DNA of 64,000 nucleotides, from positions 102,764,877-102,828,876 of the forward strand of contig CM038049.1 of NCBI GenBank assembly GCA_021397845.1, written 5' to 3'. The notes under the pieces were generated by a model. That model had not been told where the DNA came from. It saw nothing but the letters and a program-made list of their open reading frames with translations, and did no database searches. The position numbers and the translations under genes were made by a program. Origin of the DNA: Areca catechu. Its lineage: Eukaryota > Streptophyta > Magnoliopsida > Arecales > Arecaceae. This document shows, one piece after another, positions 44,177 to 55,670 of this stretch (position 1 is the first letter of the stretch; each line of letters starts with the position of its first letter).

Positions 44177-45774
44177 GTTCTCCTGGGGTGGGAGGAACTC
44201 GACCCTGTCAAGTAAGGGTTGATTTGGCTTTGATACTTCTCCAGAAGGTCAAGGTCGAGGTGCTGCAAGTCCTCTCGGATAATCCATGAATCATCGAACT
44301 CCGGTTGGCCTTGCCATCGAACCAAGTAACACTGATAGCCTTTGCCCTGGGTGGTGATTGCTTGATCATCTAGGACACACTTGATCTACTCTCCTCTCTT
44401 AGGTAAAATTAGAGATGAACACTCTGGCTCAGGTTCGCTCTCAAATGAAAGGTCAGGCCCAAATGGCTCACTGGGTATGTTTGCTGGTTCCCTATACTCG
44501 ACTAAGTCCGAGATATTGAAAGTCGAGTTAATGCCATAATCTGGGGGTAGCTCAAGCACATAGGCATTAGGGCCAACTCTCCTTATCACTTTAAAGGGGC
44601 CAGCTCCATGAGCATGAAGTTTCTTAACGGTTCCTGGTGAAAACCATTCAGGCCTAAGCCTAACAATTACAAAATTCCCTTGTTCAAACTCTTTGGCTCT
44701 CTTTCATGAATTAGCCAAATTATTTTATAATTTGTACTTAATGCAGAATTCTAACATGATGCAAAATGCAGACTCAACTATGCATTCCTATTAAGAGGAA
44801 TTTTATTAGACTCTTCGGGCCTAAACCTAACAGACTATAGATTCTTTAGGTTTGACCCTGGTTTGGCATGTGCATGAAAATTTAGAATGGACTCCTAGCA
44901 ACTTCGATAAGGCCTTCCAAAAGTAGGTCGCAAACCTAACATACTCGAAGAACTGGTGCAACCGAACAACCTCGACATAGTGGGATTTGAAAGTTTGGAG
45001 AACATTGGAAGCCTTAAGGTATGGCAGGATATAAAAATTGGAGTCTTGGGACAATCTATTGAAAACATGAAACAGACCTTGCTTACTCGGGATGACCTTA
45101 AGATTTGAACATTGATCTATGGGTGTGATATGGTCTACTTATTTCTATAGTTCTTGGGGCTCGGTGGGGTTCATCCCGTGAGGAAGGTTTGGTAATGAGG
45201 GTACTGGGACCAAGCTTATGGCATGCTGGATGTCCCCAAGGGGTGGTAGTTGATCAGGTAACTCATCGGGGAAACACATCCTCAAATTCTTTCAAAGCTT
45301 CAACTACTTCTTGAGGGTGTTCTCTTTGGGTTGGTTCATGAATCTCTTTAGTAGCAGAGGTTCCCTCAGTAATCTCCTTCTTTAACTCCTTGGCCTTGAT
45401 CAGGTTAACTCCTGGCTCCCTTTCCTTTAGGCTACTAGATCCTATTTAACTTGGTCCATGAACTCCTAATTGGGTCTCCTAGGGTGAACCACTTGGGCTG
45501 GGTTAGGATGTGGGACTCTTCTGGGCTCAGCCTCTAAGGAGGGATCATGTTGAGGGAATCTCTTAGGGTGGGGAGGTGATTCAAACTCTGGTTCAGTGTG
45601 AGGCTCCCGGGTCCTCTCCAGGGTTCCTAGCCTTATTTCAAATCTATTAGCTCTTTAGATCAACTTGGCAAGCTGCTCAGTGATGAGCCTAAGTTGATTC
45701 TCGAGGTTGTTCTCCATGGGGTCACCTGACTGAGAGTGGTGTGGGTGATATGGGACTCCTGACCTAGTCAACAT
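44119..45774 (-). pseudogene. C coding remnant: gag N-terminus, pre-RT piece, chimeric module, GPY/F and chromodomain
   Basis: The ATG at 45774 gives MLTRSGVPYHPHHSQ. Gag similarity fades, then LPPLGDIQHAISLVP (about 45255-45210) matches the segment just before RT (LPPLRDIQHAIDLVP in B and E). After that come CSNLKVIPSKQGLF and RFATYFWKALSKLLG with CTCQTRVKPKES, all shared with A. Then GPNAYVLELPPDYG (GPY/F) and a chromodomain (YLVRWQGQPEFDDSW). The tail stops at 44119, 55 bp inside the 3' LTR. RT, RNase H, protease and most of integrase are missing. Numerous stops are present. Confidence 0.8.
44177..44192 (-). promoter_or_regulatory. C polypurine tract region
   Basis: Minus strand CCCACCCCAGGAGAAC before the LTR. 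Same type as in A, B and E. Confidence 0.55.
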
Positions 45775-46769
45775 GCAACACATAAAGAATGGGGCTATGG
45801 TTTTGCTAGATCTAGGAGTTCAAATAGAATGGGTCAACTTAGTTGACACACACCACAACAACTAGCCCTTTTATTAGCCAGGTAAGAGGTGGGAGCATGG
45901 GAGGCCCCCCTTGTTTTTACAAGGACCTAACTAAGGAACCACAACATCACTTAGGTCATTTGACACTAGACCTCTTGTCTTAGACACCAGCTTCCCGGTA
46001 TTAATTGAAGGGTTGCATGCACTAGCTTCTCCATAATGGTTAAACCCGACTCGTTGATGTCCCTAAGCTATTAGGTTGCCACTAAATTTTAATTTAGGCT
46101 TAGCTTCAAAATGCAAGTTGATGGTTTTCGGGCCAAGGAAGGTAATGACCTCCTTCCCTTATCTTATGATATTGTCGCCCTTAAGTTGATTACGTAGATG
46201 ATGGCATGCGCATGAAACCTAATGAAATGTGTCTAATTTTTTATATTTTTTGATGTAGATTAGCAGAAGTATAAGTTGCTGGAAATAAAAACCATGAACC
46301 TAAAGTGCAAAATTAAACTATATGAAAATGAAAGTATGATGAAATGAACTTGTTAGAAATTCAGAGCAAAATTATTCTTTGATAGTAATCTGGCATGTAA
46401 AAAATCTACAGGATGAAATAAAATCTGAAAAAAAATTTAAGAAATATTACTAATTATGTGGAATCCAGCAAAAGAAAAATCTCTAAAATCAAAGACTTCT
46501 ACATATAGAAACAACTAAAATATTAGACTATATACTGAGTTGCAGAATTTTTATTGATGCTGAAATAATGATACAAAATTTTTTTCTTTAGGATCTAAAA
46601 TCCATCTCCTTGTTTTCCCCTTCAAGGGTCAATCACATCGGCACTACTACATGCCATAGAAAATCTCCTTTGAATGGGATGTGAGGGTCTTGCAGCCCTA
46701 CTTTTTTCTATGACCGGACGGCCATGGTGAAGCACCTAATTCAAGTACTTAAAGAAAACTAAGCCCTAA
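45775..46769 (-). other. C untranslated leader
   Basis: No coding signal. On the minus strand, 'gtcattaccttccttggccc' (about 46151-46132) matches the first leader motif of A, B and E. Around 45990 'ggtgtctaag' and near 45895 'cttacctggctaa' are weak matches to the second. It ends at CCTAA (46765-46769), the E insertion point. Confidence 0.55.
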
Positions 46770-48388
46770 TGATGCAGAACAAATAAAGGATGCGATGCGA
46801 AAGTAAATTAAGATTAACTAATTTTTTTGTTGTTTTTATAGGTTTGTAGAAGTTGGCTTCAAATCAAAGAAAAGTTAACCTAACATTGAAAGATACTAAT
46901 ATGATAATTGAAAGCACAATTTTAAGGAAACTAAATTATCAGAGTAGTTTAGAAGCAACGGATCGCTGGGAGTTGAGAAACTCCCAGACCTAGGGTTTCA
47001 CTCCGAGCTTTCAACAAAACAGAAATAAAGAGAAGGGAAGGTTTATCTAACCAGACAATGATCTTCACAGATTTTGGTGGAAGAACTCTCCCGAGCAGAT
47101 TGTTGGATCCTCGGAGTCGGATATCTTCGTAATGGATCCTCCAATACTGGTCCTTTGGCGGGTTGGCTTCTCCTGAACTCAAGATCTGGAAGAGAAGAAA
47201 AACAATTGATGGAATCAGAGAGTCAAGGAAAAGATTTACCAGGTTGATGAACTTGAAGATCGAAATTGCTGAAAACTGGATTCTCCTGGATGCTGATGTG
47301 ATTCTCCTTGGAACTTGCTCTGGATCTGAAGTAGCCGGACTGGATCTGGATGAAGGTGGATGGCCTGGACTTGTAGAGAGAGAGAGGCCGTGGGAGATGG
47401 ATGGATCCAGGGTTTGGTGGATGGAAAATAATGAAAGGTGGCTAGGGTTTTGGAATTTCAAGTGGCTAACCTAGGGTTTTGGATAAAGATGGAGATCTCT
47501 CACCTCCTCAAGGCTCCAACGGAACCCGGATTACCCCCTCACGGAGCTCAACACTTAGAATAGTGCGGAAGAGAGAAACCTAGGTTGCTCAACACAAGAG
47601 AATAGCAAAATAATTTTTCTTCATTGATTTTCTAAAGTTACAAAGAGAGGTATATTATATAGACCTAAAATTTTCTCCTAGCTTGTACAAATTCCCATGT
47701 GGGACTAAACTCTTCCAACCCTAGATTAGGTAGAAAATCCTCTCCCTTGGCCGACCAAGAGTCCAAAAAAATTGGGACGGCCATAAAGGAATTGTTTTGG
47801 AACTTTTATGGCACCTCCTTTGGAGTTGGATTTGGATTGGAGTCTCTTCTTCTTATGGTATTTCTTCTTTTTCTTCCACTCAAGTTAAGCTCTTTGATTT
47901 GATTTGAACTTCAATTAGGAGTAGGTTGGATGTCCTTCTTTGATTTCTTCTCCAAGAGAAGTTTTCTTCTTCTTTGCTTAGGTAAATTAGGCAGGTGTGG
48001 GCGCCTCCTTTAATTTAGCCTCCAATTTGATTTTTTCTTCTTTGGATGTGGGGACCATGACACTGGGATGCCTCTATGGCGCCTCCTGGACTCTGGCGTG
48101 TGCTCGGAGTGTGGCTGGGCGTGTGGCTTGGAGTGTGGCCTCCACTTGCTTGAACCTTGAGTGATTGGAAGAGAAATGTGGCACCATTTTGGACCAAATT
48201 GAAACCACATTGGGACTTGCACCGAGTAACATGACTCAACAAAATTAAATGGTGACTCAAGAAATAAATAAAATAATAAACTGGTTGACCAGGTCAACCT
48301 TTATTACAAACCCTAATTTCTCGGGCAATGTCAATCAGAGATCCAAATGGAGCTCTGAAGTCTTCTTCTGAGTCTGGTGCCCGCACCA
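46770..48388 (-). repeat. E 3' LTR
   Basis: 1619 bp; plus strand TGATGCAGAAC to GCCCGCACCA. The TATA box on the minus strand lies near 47650. ORFs within are chance. Confidence 0.93.
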
Positions 48389-51300
48389 TTCTCCCAGGGT
48401 GGGAGGAACTCGACCCTGTCGAGTAAGGCTCAAGTTGGCTCTGGTATCTCTCCAAGAGGTCTGGGTCCAATTCTTGTAATTCTTCTCGGGAGATCCAAGA
48501 GTCATCAGAATCTGGCCTTCCTTGCCAGCGGACCAGGTACCTTTGGTATCCTCGATTACGAGTAGAGATAACCTGATCATCCAGGATCTTTTCAATCTGC
48601 TCTTTTCTCACAGGCCAGTTTGTTGGTGGACACACAGGGTCGGGATCACTCTCAATGATAGGGTTAGGCTCAAAAGGCTCACTAGGAATCACAGCTGGCT
48701 CCCTATACTCTACTAAGTCTGTAATGTTGAAAGTAGAGCTAATGCCTAGTTCTGGAGGCAACTCGAGCACATAGGCATTGGATCCTACTCTCTTTACCAC
48801 TCTAAATGGTCCAGCTCCCCTAGCATGTAACTTTCTAACGGTTCCAGGAGGAAACCGTTCAGGCCTTAACCTAATCATCACATAGTCTCCCTCAACAAAA
48901 GATTTGACTCGCCTTTGAGTATCAGCCAACTTCTTATAAGTTTCATTACTTAAATTATTTTGGCATGAATTTCTTTATGCAAGTCTTTTATATGCTGTGC
49001 AAAATTCTCAGCAGATTCGGAGACTCGAGTGTGGACAGGTAAAGGGACTAGGTCAAGAGGTGTGTGAGGTTTGTACCCATGTACAATTTCAAATGGACTC
49101 TTACCCGTAGACCTATTGACCGAGTCGTTGTACGCAAATTCTGCCCTTGGTAGGTATAAATCCCAATTTCTGGTATTTTCACCAACAAGACATCTCAGCA
49201 GATTTCCTAGGCTACGGTTCACTACTTCAGTTTGGCCATCAGTTTGGGGATGATAGGCAGTTGAAAACTTAAGTTTTGTCCCTAACTTATGCCAAAGGGT
49301 CTTCCAAAAGTAACTGGTGAACCGGACATCCCTATCTGAAACGATTGTCTTAGGTAGGCCATGGAGTCTAACTATCTCATTGAAGAAAAGTGTGGCTACC
49401 TTAGACGCATCAAAAGTTTGGGAACAAGGCAAGAAGTGGGCCATTTTAGAGAATCGGTCGACTACGACACAGATAGAATCATGTCTCCTCTGGGTCTTAG
49501 GTAAACCTAACACAAAATCCATACTCACATCTTGCCAAGGACGATCTGGGACAGAGAGTGGGGTATAAAGGCCAGTGTTTTGTTTTCGCTGTTTGGCAAC
49601 AGCGCAGGTTCGACATCTAGCTACAATATTAGCTACATCCCTTTTTAAGCTAGGCCAGAAAAAGTGGTCTTCAATAGCTAGAATGGTCTTGTCTTTTCCA
49701 AAATGGCCAGCTAAACCTCCAGCATGGATTTCCCAAATCAAAAATTCCCTAAGAGAAGTTCTAGGGATGCAAAGCCTATTTTTGAAGAACAAAAAACCAT
49801 CTACAAGGGTATAATCCTGGTGATTACTAGATGGTCCTTGAACTAGATCCTGATACACAGTTGTGAAATCCGGACAAGACTCATATTCCTCTTTGATTTG
49901 CTCAAACCCTATGACCTCAGTTCTAACAGAAGTTAATAACAGAGATCGGCGACTAAGGGCATCAGCTACCTTATTCTCAACTCCAGCCTTATGTTTCAGG
50001 ACAAAAGTATAGGACTGGATATATTCTACCCACTTAGCATGCCTAGGGTTAAGCTTCTTTTGGGAGTTCAGAAATCTAAGAGCCTCATGGTCCGAAAATA
50101 GTACAAATTCCTGCGGTAGCAAATAATGTCTCCAATAACGCAAAGCTTGCACCACCGCATAAAATTCCTTATCATAGGTAGAATACCTAAGCTTAGCATC
50201 ATTAAGTTTTTCACTAAAGAATGCTATGGGATGATTCTCTTGGCTTAGGACTCCACCTATTCCTACACCTGAAGCATCACAGGCAACCTCAAATACTTTA
50301 GAAAAATCGGGTAATCTCAGAATGGGTGCCTGGGTCATTTTATCCTTAAGATCTAGGAAGGCTTTATGGGCTGACTTAGTCCAATGAAATTCTCCCTTCC
50401 TAATACAATCAGTGATTGGAGCAGCTAAAGTACTAAACCCCTTGATGAATCACCTATAGAAGGTAGCCAAGCCATGGAACTTCTAACTTCATGCACATTG
50501 GTTGGCTCTGGCCAGTCTACTATGGACTTAATCTTCTCAGGATCGGCCGCCACGCCGTCAGGGGTTACTACAAAACCAAGAAAGATAACTCTACTAGTCA
50601 TGAATTCACACTTCTTAAGATTACCGTAGAGTCTCTCATTCCTCAAAACTTGGCAGACTGCTCTAAGGTGGTCTAGGTGATCTGTTGGGGTCTTACTATA
50701 GATCAGGATGTCATCAAAATAGACCACCACAAATTTTCCTATGAAAGCTCTAAGTACCTGGGTCATATTCTCATGAAAGTACTAGGGGCATTGGACAACC
50801 CAAAAGGCATAACAACCCATTCATAAAGACCATCCTTTGTTTTGAAAGCAGTTTTCCATTCATCCCGGGTCTAATCCTAACCTGATGATAGCCGCTTTTG
50901 AGATCAATCTTAGAAAAAACCATTGCACCAGCCATCATATCAAGCATGTCATCTAGTCTAGGGATGGGAAACCTATACTTGATTGTAATTTTATTGATGG
51001 CACGACTGTCAACACACATCCTCCACGTGCCATCTTTCTTTGGGGTCAGTAAGGCTGGGACTGCACAAGGGCTAAGACTTTCTCTAATAAACCCCTTCCT
51101 CAATAATTCTCCAACCTGCTTTTGCAGTTCTTCATGCTCAGATGGATTCATCCTGTAATGGGGCAAGTTGGGCAAAGTTGCTCCTGGGATTAGATCTATG
51201 GCATGCTGGATATCCCTAAGAGGTGGAAGGTGGTCTGGCAAATCCTCGGGAAAGACATCCTCAAATTCTTTTAACACAGGTTTAACTTCTTGAGGAGGCT

Positions 51301-53118
51301 CTGAGGGTTCCGAAGTTCTAAGCTCCTTAGCAGTCAACATCCAGATGGGTGAACCACTATGAATTTCTTGTTCTAGATCCTTAGCACTGATTAGGTTCAC
51401 TCCAGTTTTCATCTCCTTAACCTTACCAGCTCCTTTAGTTACCTTGTCCTTAGGGGAACGGAATGGATCGTAATCTTCTTCCCATTGAAACTAAAGACAC
51501 AGGTATTGGATTTTCCTAAGAGGGTGGCATCATGATCATACAACCAAGGTCTTCCGAGAATATACTGCTCACCCCCATGGGTAAGACATCGCACCAAATC
51601 TTTTCGTGATAAGATTGCATTTGGATTTGGACTTGACATCTAGACTGGATGGGTATGGAGGTAGAATCTACCCAAGAAACCTTATAGGGGTTGGGATGGG
51701 GAACTGGGATTAAGCCTAACATCTTGACAGTGCTAGTAGAGATGGCATTTACACAGCTCCCACTATCTATGATGATCTTACATACCTTATCCCCTAATTT
51801 AAGAAAAGTCTGTAGGATGTTAGTCCTACGCCAATCCTCTTGAACTAGATTCTGGGATAGGATGCATCTTACAACTCCTAATTGGTCAGATTCATTGGGT
51901 TCCTCCTCTCCTTCATACTCCTCAACCAAATTCATTCGGCCTCATAAACTTCTTCAAATTCCTCACTGGGCTCGGAATTATCATTCTCTCCCTCTTCTAT
52001 GTAAAGGGATCTCCGTGGGCACTGGCTAGCAACATGACCTACCTTATGACACTTGAAACAGGCTATGGTAGTACACTGACTAGAAATGTGACCTGGTTTC
52101 TGACACTTAAAACAGGTGATATTTGAACTAGGGGTTCTCTGGGTGTCAGGTGCCTTACCTTTGTCCATGGGCCTAGGGGTAGAAGTACCCTGAAAAGGTT
52201 TACTAGGGATAACTTGACTAGGTCCATTCCTTGGGATTGGGGCACTAACCCTAGAAGGTATAGGTCCTCTCTGAAATTTCTCAGTGTTCAGTGCAATCTG
52301 GTAGGCTTGGTCTAGATCAGTAACCTCTCTCAGAAATAGTTCTCTCTTGATATCTTCCTCAGTCCAGCCCTAAATCTAGACAAAGTGACTTCGTGGGCTT
52401 CACTCACATCACATCTCATTAGGTATTCATCAAAAGTAGTTATGTAGTCTGAGACAGATCGGTTTCCTTGTTTCAGGTTTTGCCATTGGTCTAACAGGTT
52501 TTGCTGGTATGAAATGGGTAGGTATTTATCTCTCAGTTTTTCTTTCATACCCTGCCAAGTGGTTATGGGCTCAACATTCCGTCTCCTATTGGTTAGCTCA
52601 ATGTTCCCCCAGTAGTATAACCTAGCTTGACGCACTAATTTCATCTTGGCAAACTTGTATTTCCTCTCCTCAGACATAGCATACCACTCAAAGTATTGAT
52701 CCATCTCACCCTCCCAATCAGAATACACCTTAGGGTTCAGACTACCATCAAAAGTGGGTGCATCTAATTTGATGTTCCTGATGAACCTATCATCTCTATC
52801 TTCAGGCTCTGGGTCAGGCCTCCTATGATTAGGTTCAGGATCTCTATATAAAGGCCTTCTAGGCTCCTGATGTGGGTGAGGCTGAGGCACATTAAAATCG
52901 GGGTCAGTAGTCCAATTCCGATGTCTAGGTTCTTCAAGTACTTGGACTCGGTCCCTAAGTTGGGTAAGATCCTCATGAATTTGTGCGCTAAACTAGGCCA
53001 CAGTGTTTGTCATATCCTGATTCATTTTAGCCATACTTTCAGTAAGAGTTCTGATCATGGCCTCTAAATCAGGTTGGGTTTGACCAGGTTGATATGGCAC
53101 TCCGTTTCTGGTAGACAT
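48294..53118 (-). pseudogene. gag-pol: E gag-pol polyprotein with several single-base frameshifts
   Basis: The ATG at 53118 gives MSTRNGVPYQPG. Capsid has LDAPTFDGSLNPKVY; there are two zinc knuckles, CFKC..GHISSQC and CFKC..GHVASQC (B has one). Protease IIDSGSC (about 51770), RT with LTPKKDGTWRMC and YFDDILIYS, RNase H (ACDASGVGIGG, VADALSRR), integrase (HAGGLAGH/CRTC, MDFVLGLP, SDRDVRF, DGQTEVVNRS), GPY/F and chromodomain (YLVRWQGRPDSDDSW). The stop is at 48294, 95 bp inside the 3' LTR. Frame breaks, each explained by one missing base in a short run, lie near 52365, 51935, 51550, 50850, 50480 and 48945. A TAG near 52995 (Gln expected) and a TGA near 50450 are substitutions. Confidence 0.92.
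48389..48404 (-). promoter_or_regulatory. E polypurine tract region
   Basis: Minus strand CCCACCCTGGGAGAA directly before the LTR start TGGTGCGGGCACC. Confidence 0.6.
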
Positions 53119-54003
53119 GATGATTCAAGCAAGCACACAAAATGAGACTAGACTAAATCGACTACTGGATCACTAGACCTAGAGTCCAAACTAGATGCCC
53201 AATCAGAGTGGCAAGCTAGCCTGTAGTAACTCAGGACTCAGCCAGGCAGGTGTAAGGGGAGTGTTAGGTCCTGATTGCCAATCCTAGACACCAATCAGTG
53301 ATTGGCCAGGTAGGCGGACCAGCACACAAGCCCTTCGGGAATGGATCCCTGAACCACCGTTCTAGACACTGAGTGCTAAGCACACACAGAATAACTCGGC
53401 AAACTGACTCAACACTAGCCTAGACCGACCAATTGGTGTCCCTAGCCCACTAGGGCAAATTAGGTCTAACTGATTTAAATTAGGTCTAGGTACGAATGAT
53501 TGGATGATGGTTTTGGGCTAAGGAGAGGTAATCAACTCCTCCCCTTATCTTAGATGCTCAATTGCCCTTAAGTAAATTATGAGATGATCACTCAAAAAAG
53601 AATTGAATTGCAGAACAAAAAAAACAGAGTTTCTGTATTTTAATGCTCAGAATTTTTACCGAAACCCATAAATCACAGAACAATTATGGAAAATACGTTC
53701 AATTATAATGGTTTCAACGAAGCAAAAATCATGCAATTCGGAGTTTTATTCAGGGAGAAATAATTCAGACAACAGGGAAATTACGGGCTGCAACTAGATT
53801 GTCTTCCCCGTTTATAATCCCTGCTACGAAGTTATAACCCAATGGATCCCCTACACGCCCTAGGAACACCCCGTGGAATGGGAGGAGGAGGCTTGCACCT
53901 CGCTTAGTTCCTAGGACCGGACGTCCTGGGGAGTCTACTTCGAGCAGACAAAATAAAAAGAGATCAATCAAAGCAAGCAAGCAAATCAGAAACCCTAGAC
54001 TGG
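53119..54003 (-). other. E untranslated leader with conserved motifs
   Basis: On the minus strand it carries 'gattacctctccttagccca' (about 53537-53515) and the block 'cctacctggccaatc..ggtgtctaggattggca' (about 53320-53275), as in A and B. A short ORF (53765-54016) has no known motif. Confidence 0.6.
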
Positions 54004-54015
54004 GCTCTGATACCA
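54004..54015 (-). promoter_or_regulatory. E primer-binding site (initiator tRNA-Met)
   Basis: TGGTATCAGAGC on the minus strand, four bases from the 5' LTR. Confidence 0.9.
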
Positions 54016-54019
54016 AAAA

Positions 54020-55644
54020 TGATGCAGAACAAATAAAGGGATGCGATGCGGAAGTAAATAAGATTAACTAATTTTTTTTGTTGTTTTTATAGGTTTGTAG
54101 AAGTTGGCTTCAAATCAAAGAAAAGTTAACCTAACATTGAAAGATACTAATATGATAATTGAAAGCACAATTTTAAGGAAACTAAATTATCAGAGTAGTT
54201 TAGAAGCAACGGATCGCTGGGGGTTGAGAAACTCCCAGACCTAGGGTTTCACTCCGAGCTTTCAACAAAACAGAAATAAAGAGAAGGAAGGTTTATCTAA
54301 CCAGACAATGATCTTCACAGATTTTGGTGGAAGAACTCTCCCGAGCAGATTGTTGGATCCTCGGAGTCGGATATCTTCGTAATGGATCCTCCAATACTGG
54401 TCCTTTGGCGGGTTGGCTTCTCCTGAACTCAAGATCTGGAAGAGAAGAAAAACAATTGATGGAATCAGAGAGTCAAGGAAAGATTTACCAGGTTGATGAA
54501 CTTGAAGATCGAAATTGCTGAAAACTGGATTCTCCTGGATGCTGATGTGATTCTCCTTGGAACTTGCTCTGGATCTGAAGTAGCCGGACTGGATCTGGAT
54601 GAAGGTGGACGGCCTGGACTTGTAGAGAGAGAGAGGCCGTGGGAGATGGATGGATCCAGGGTTTGGTGGATGGAAAATAATGAAAGGTGGCTAGGGTTTG
54701 GAATTTCAAGTGGCTAACCTAGGGTTTTGGATAAAGATGGAGATCTCTCACCTCCTCAAGGCTCCAACGGAACCCAGATTACCCCCTCACGGAGCTCAAC
54801 ACTTAGAATAGTGCGGAAGAAGAGAAACCTAGGTTGCTCAACACAAGAGAATAGCAAAAATAATTTTTCTTCATTGATTTTCTAAAGTTACAAAGAGAGG
54901 TCTATTATATAGACCTAAAATTTTCTCCTAGCTTGTACAAATTCCCATGTGGGACTAAACTCTTCCAACCCCTAGATTAGGTAGAAAATCCTCTCCTTGG
55001 CCGACCAAGAGTCCAAAAAAATTGGGACGGCCATAAAGGAATTGTTTTGGAACTTTTATGGCACCTCCTTTGGAGTTGGATTTGGATTTGGAGTCCTCTT
55101 CTTCTTATGGTATTTCTTCTTTTCTTCCACTCCAAGTTAAGCTCTTTGATTTTGATTTGAACTTCAATTAGGAGTAGGTTGGATGTCCTTCTTTGATTTC
55201 TTCTCCAAGAGAAGTTTTCTTCCTTCTTTGCTTAGGTAAATTAGGCAGGTGTGGGCGCCTCCTTTAATTTAGCCTCCAATTTGATTTTTTCTTCTTGGAT
55301 GTGGGGACCATGACACTGGGATGCCTCTATGGTGCCTCCTGGACTCTGGCGTGTGCTCGGAGTGTGGCTGGGCGTGTGGCTTGGAGTGTGGCCTCCACTT
55401 GCTTGAACCTTGAGTTGATTGGAAGAGAAATGTGGCACCATTTGGACCAAATTGAAACCACATTGGGACTTGCACCGAGTCAACATGACTCAACAAAATT
55501 TAAATGGTGACTCAAGAAATAAATAAAATAAATAAACTGGTTGACCAGGTCAACCTTTATTACAAACCCTAATTTCTCGAGCAATGTCAATCAGAGATCC
55601 AAATGGAGCTCTGAAGTCTTCTTCTGAGTCTGGTGCCCGCACCA
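54020..55644 (-). repeat. E 5' LTR
   Basis: 1625 bp, TGATGCAGAAC to GCCCGCACCA on the plus strand. A TATA-like CTATATAATAG on the minus strand is at 54902-54912. It is followed by CCTAA. Confidence 0.93.
54902..54912 (-). promoter_or_regulatory. TATA box in E 5' LTR
   Basis: CTATATAATAG on the element strand, about 735 bp from the LTR start. Confidence 0.55.
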
Positions 55645-55653
55645 CCTAACCAG

Positions 55654-55665
55654 GCTATGATGCCA
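55654..55665 (-). promoter_or_regulatory. C primer-binding site, mutated
   Basis: Minus strand TGGCATCATAGC against the usual TGGTATCAGAGC, with two changes. It lies five bases from the C 5' LTR. Confidence 0.7.
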
Positions 55666-55670
55666 GGAAT

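Larger units (their letters stand above)
46770..55644 (-). mobile_element. E: chromovirus (Ty3/gypsy), full-length, minus orientation
   Basis: 8.9 kb, with LTRs 46770-48388 (3') and 54020-55644 (5') and duplication CCTAA (46765-46769 and 55645-55649). It carries an initiator-Met PBS and a full gag-pol with chromodomain, related to B. The LTRs are very similar; most differences are one-base length changes. It is inserted in the leader of C, about 5-10 bp from the PBS of C. Confidence 0.94.

Noticed and set aside
47163..47474. Paired ORFs at 46949-47474 and 54485-54717
   Set aside because: They fall in the two LTRs of E and differ by indels; no conserved protein.
46770..55644. Reading 46770-48388 and 54020-55644 as LTRs of C
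   Set aside because: They have their own duplication (CCTAA), PBS and polypurine tract around a full pol, and C has different LTRs at 17588 and 55671.
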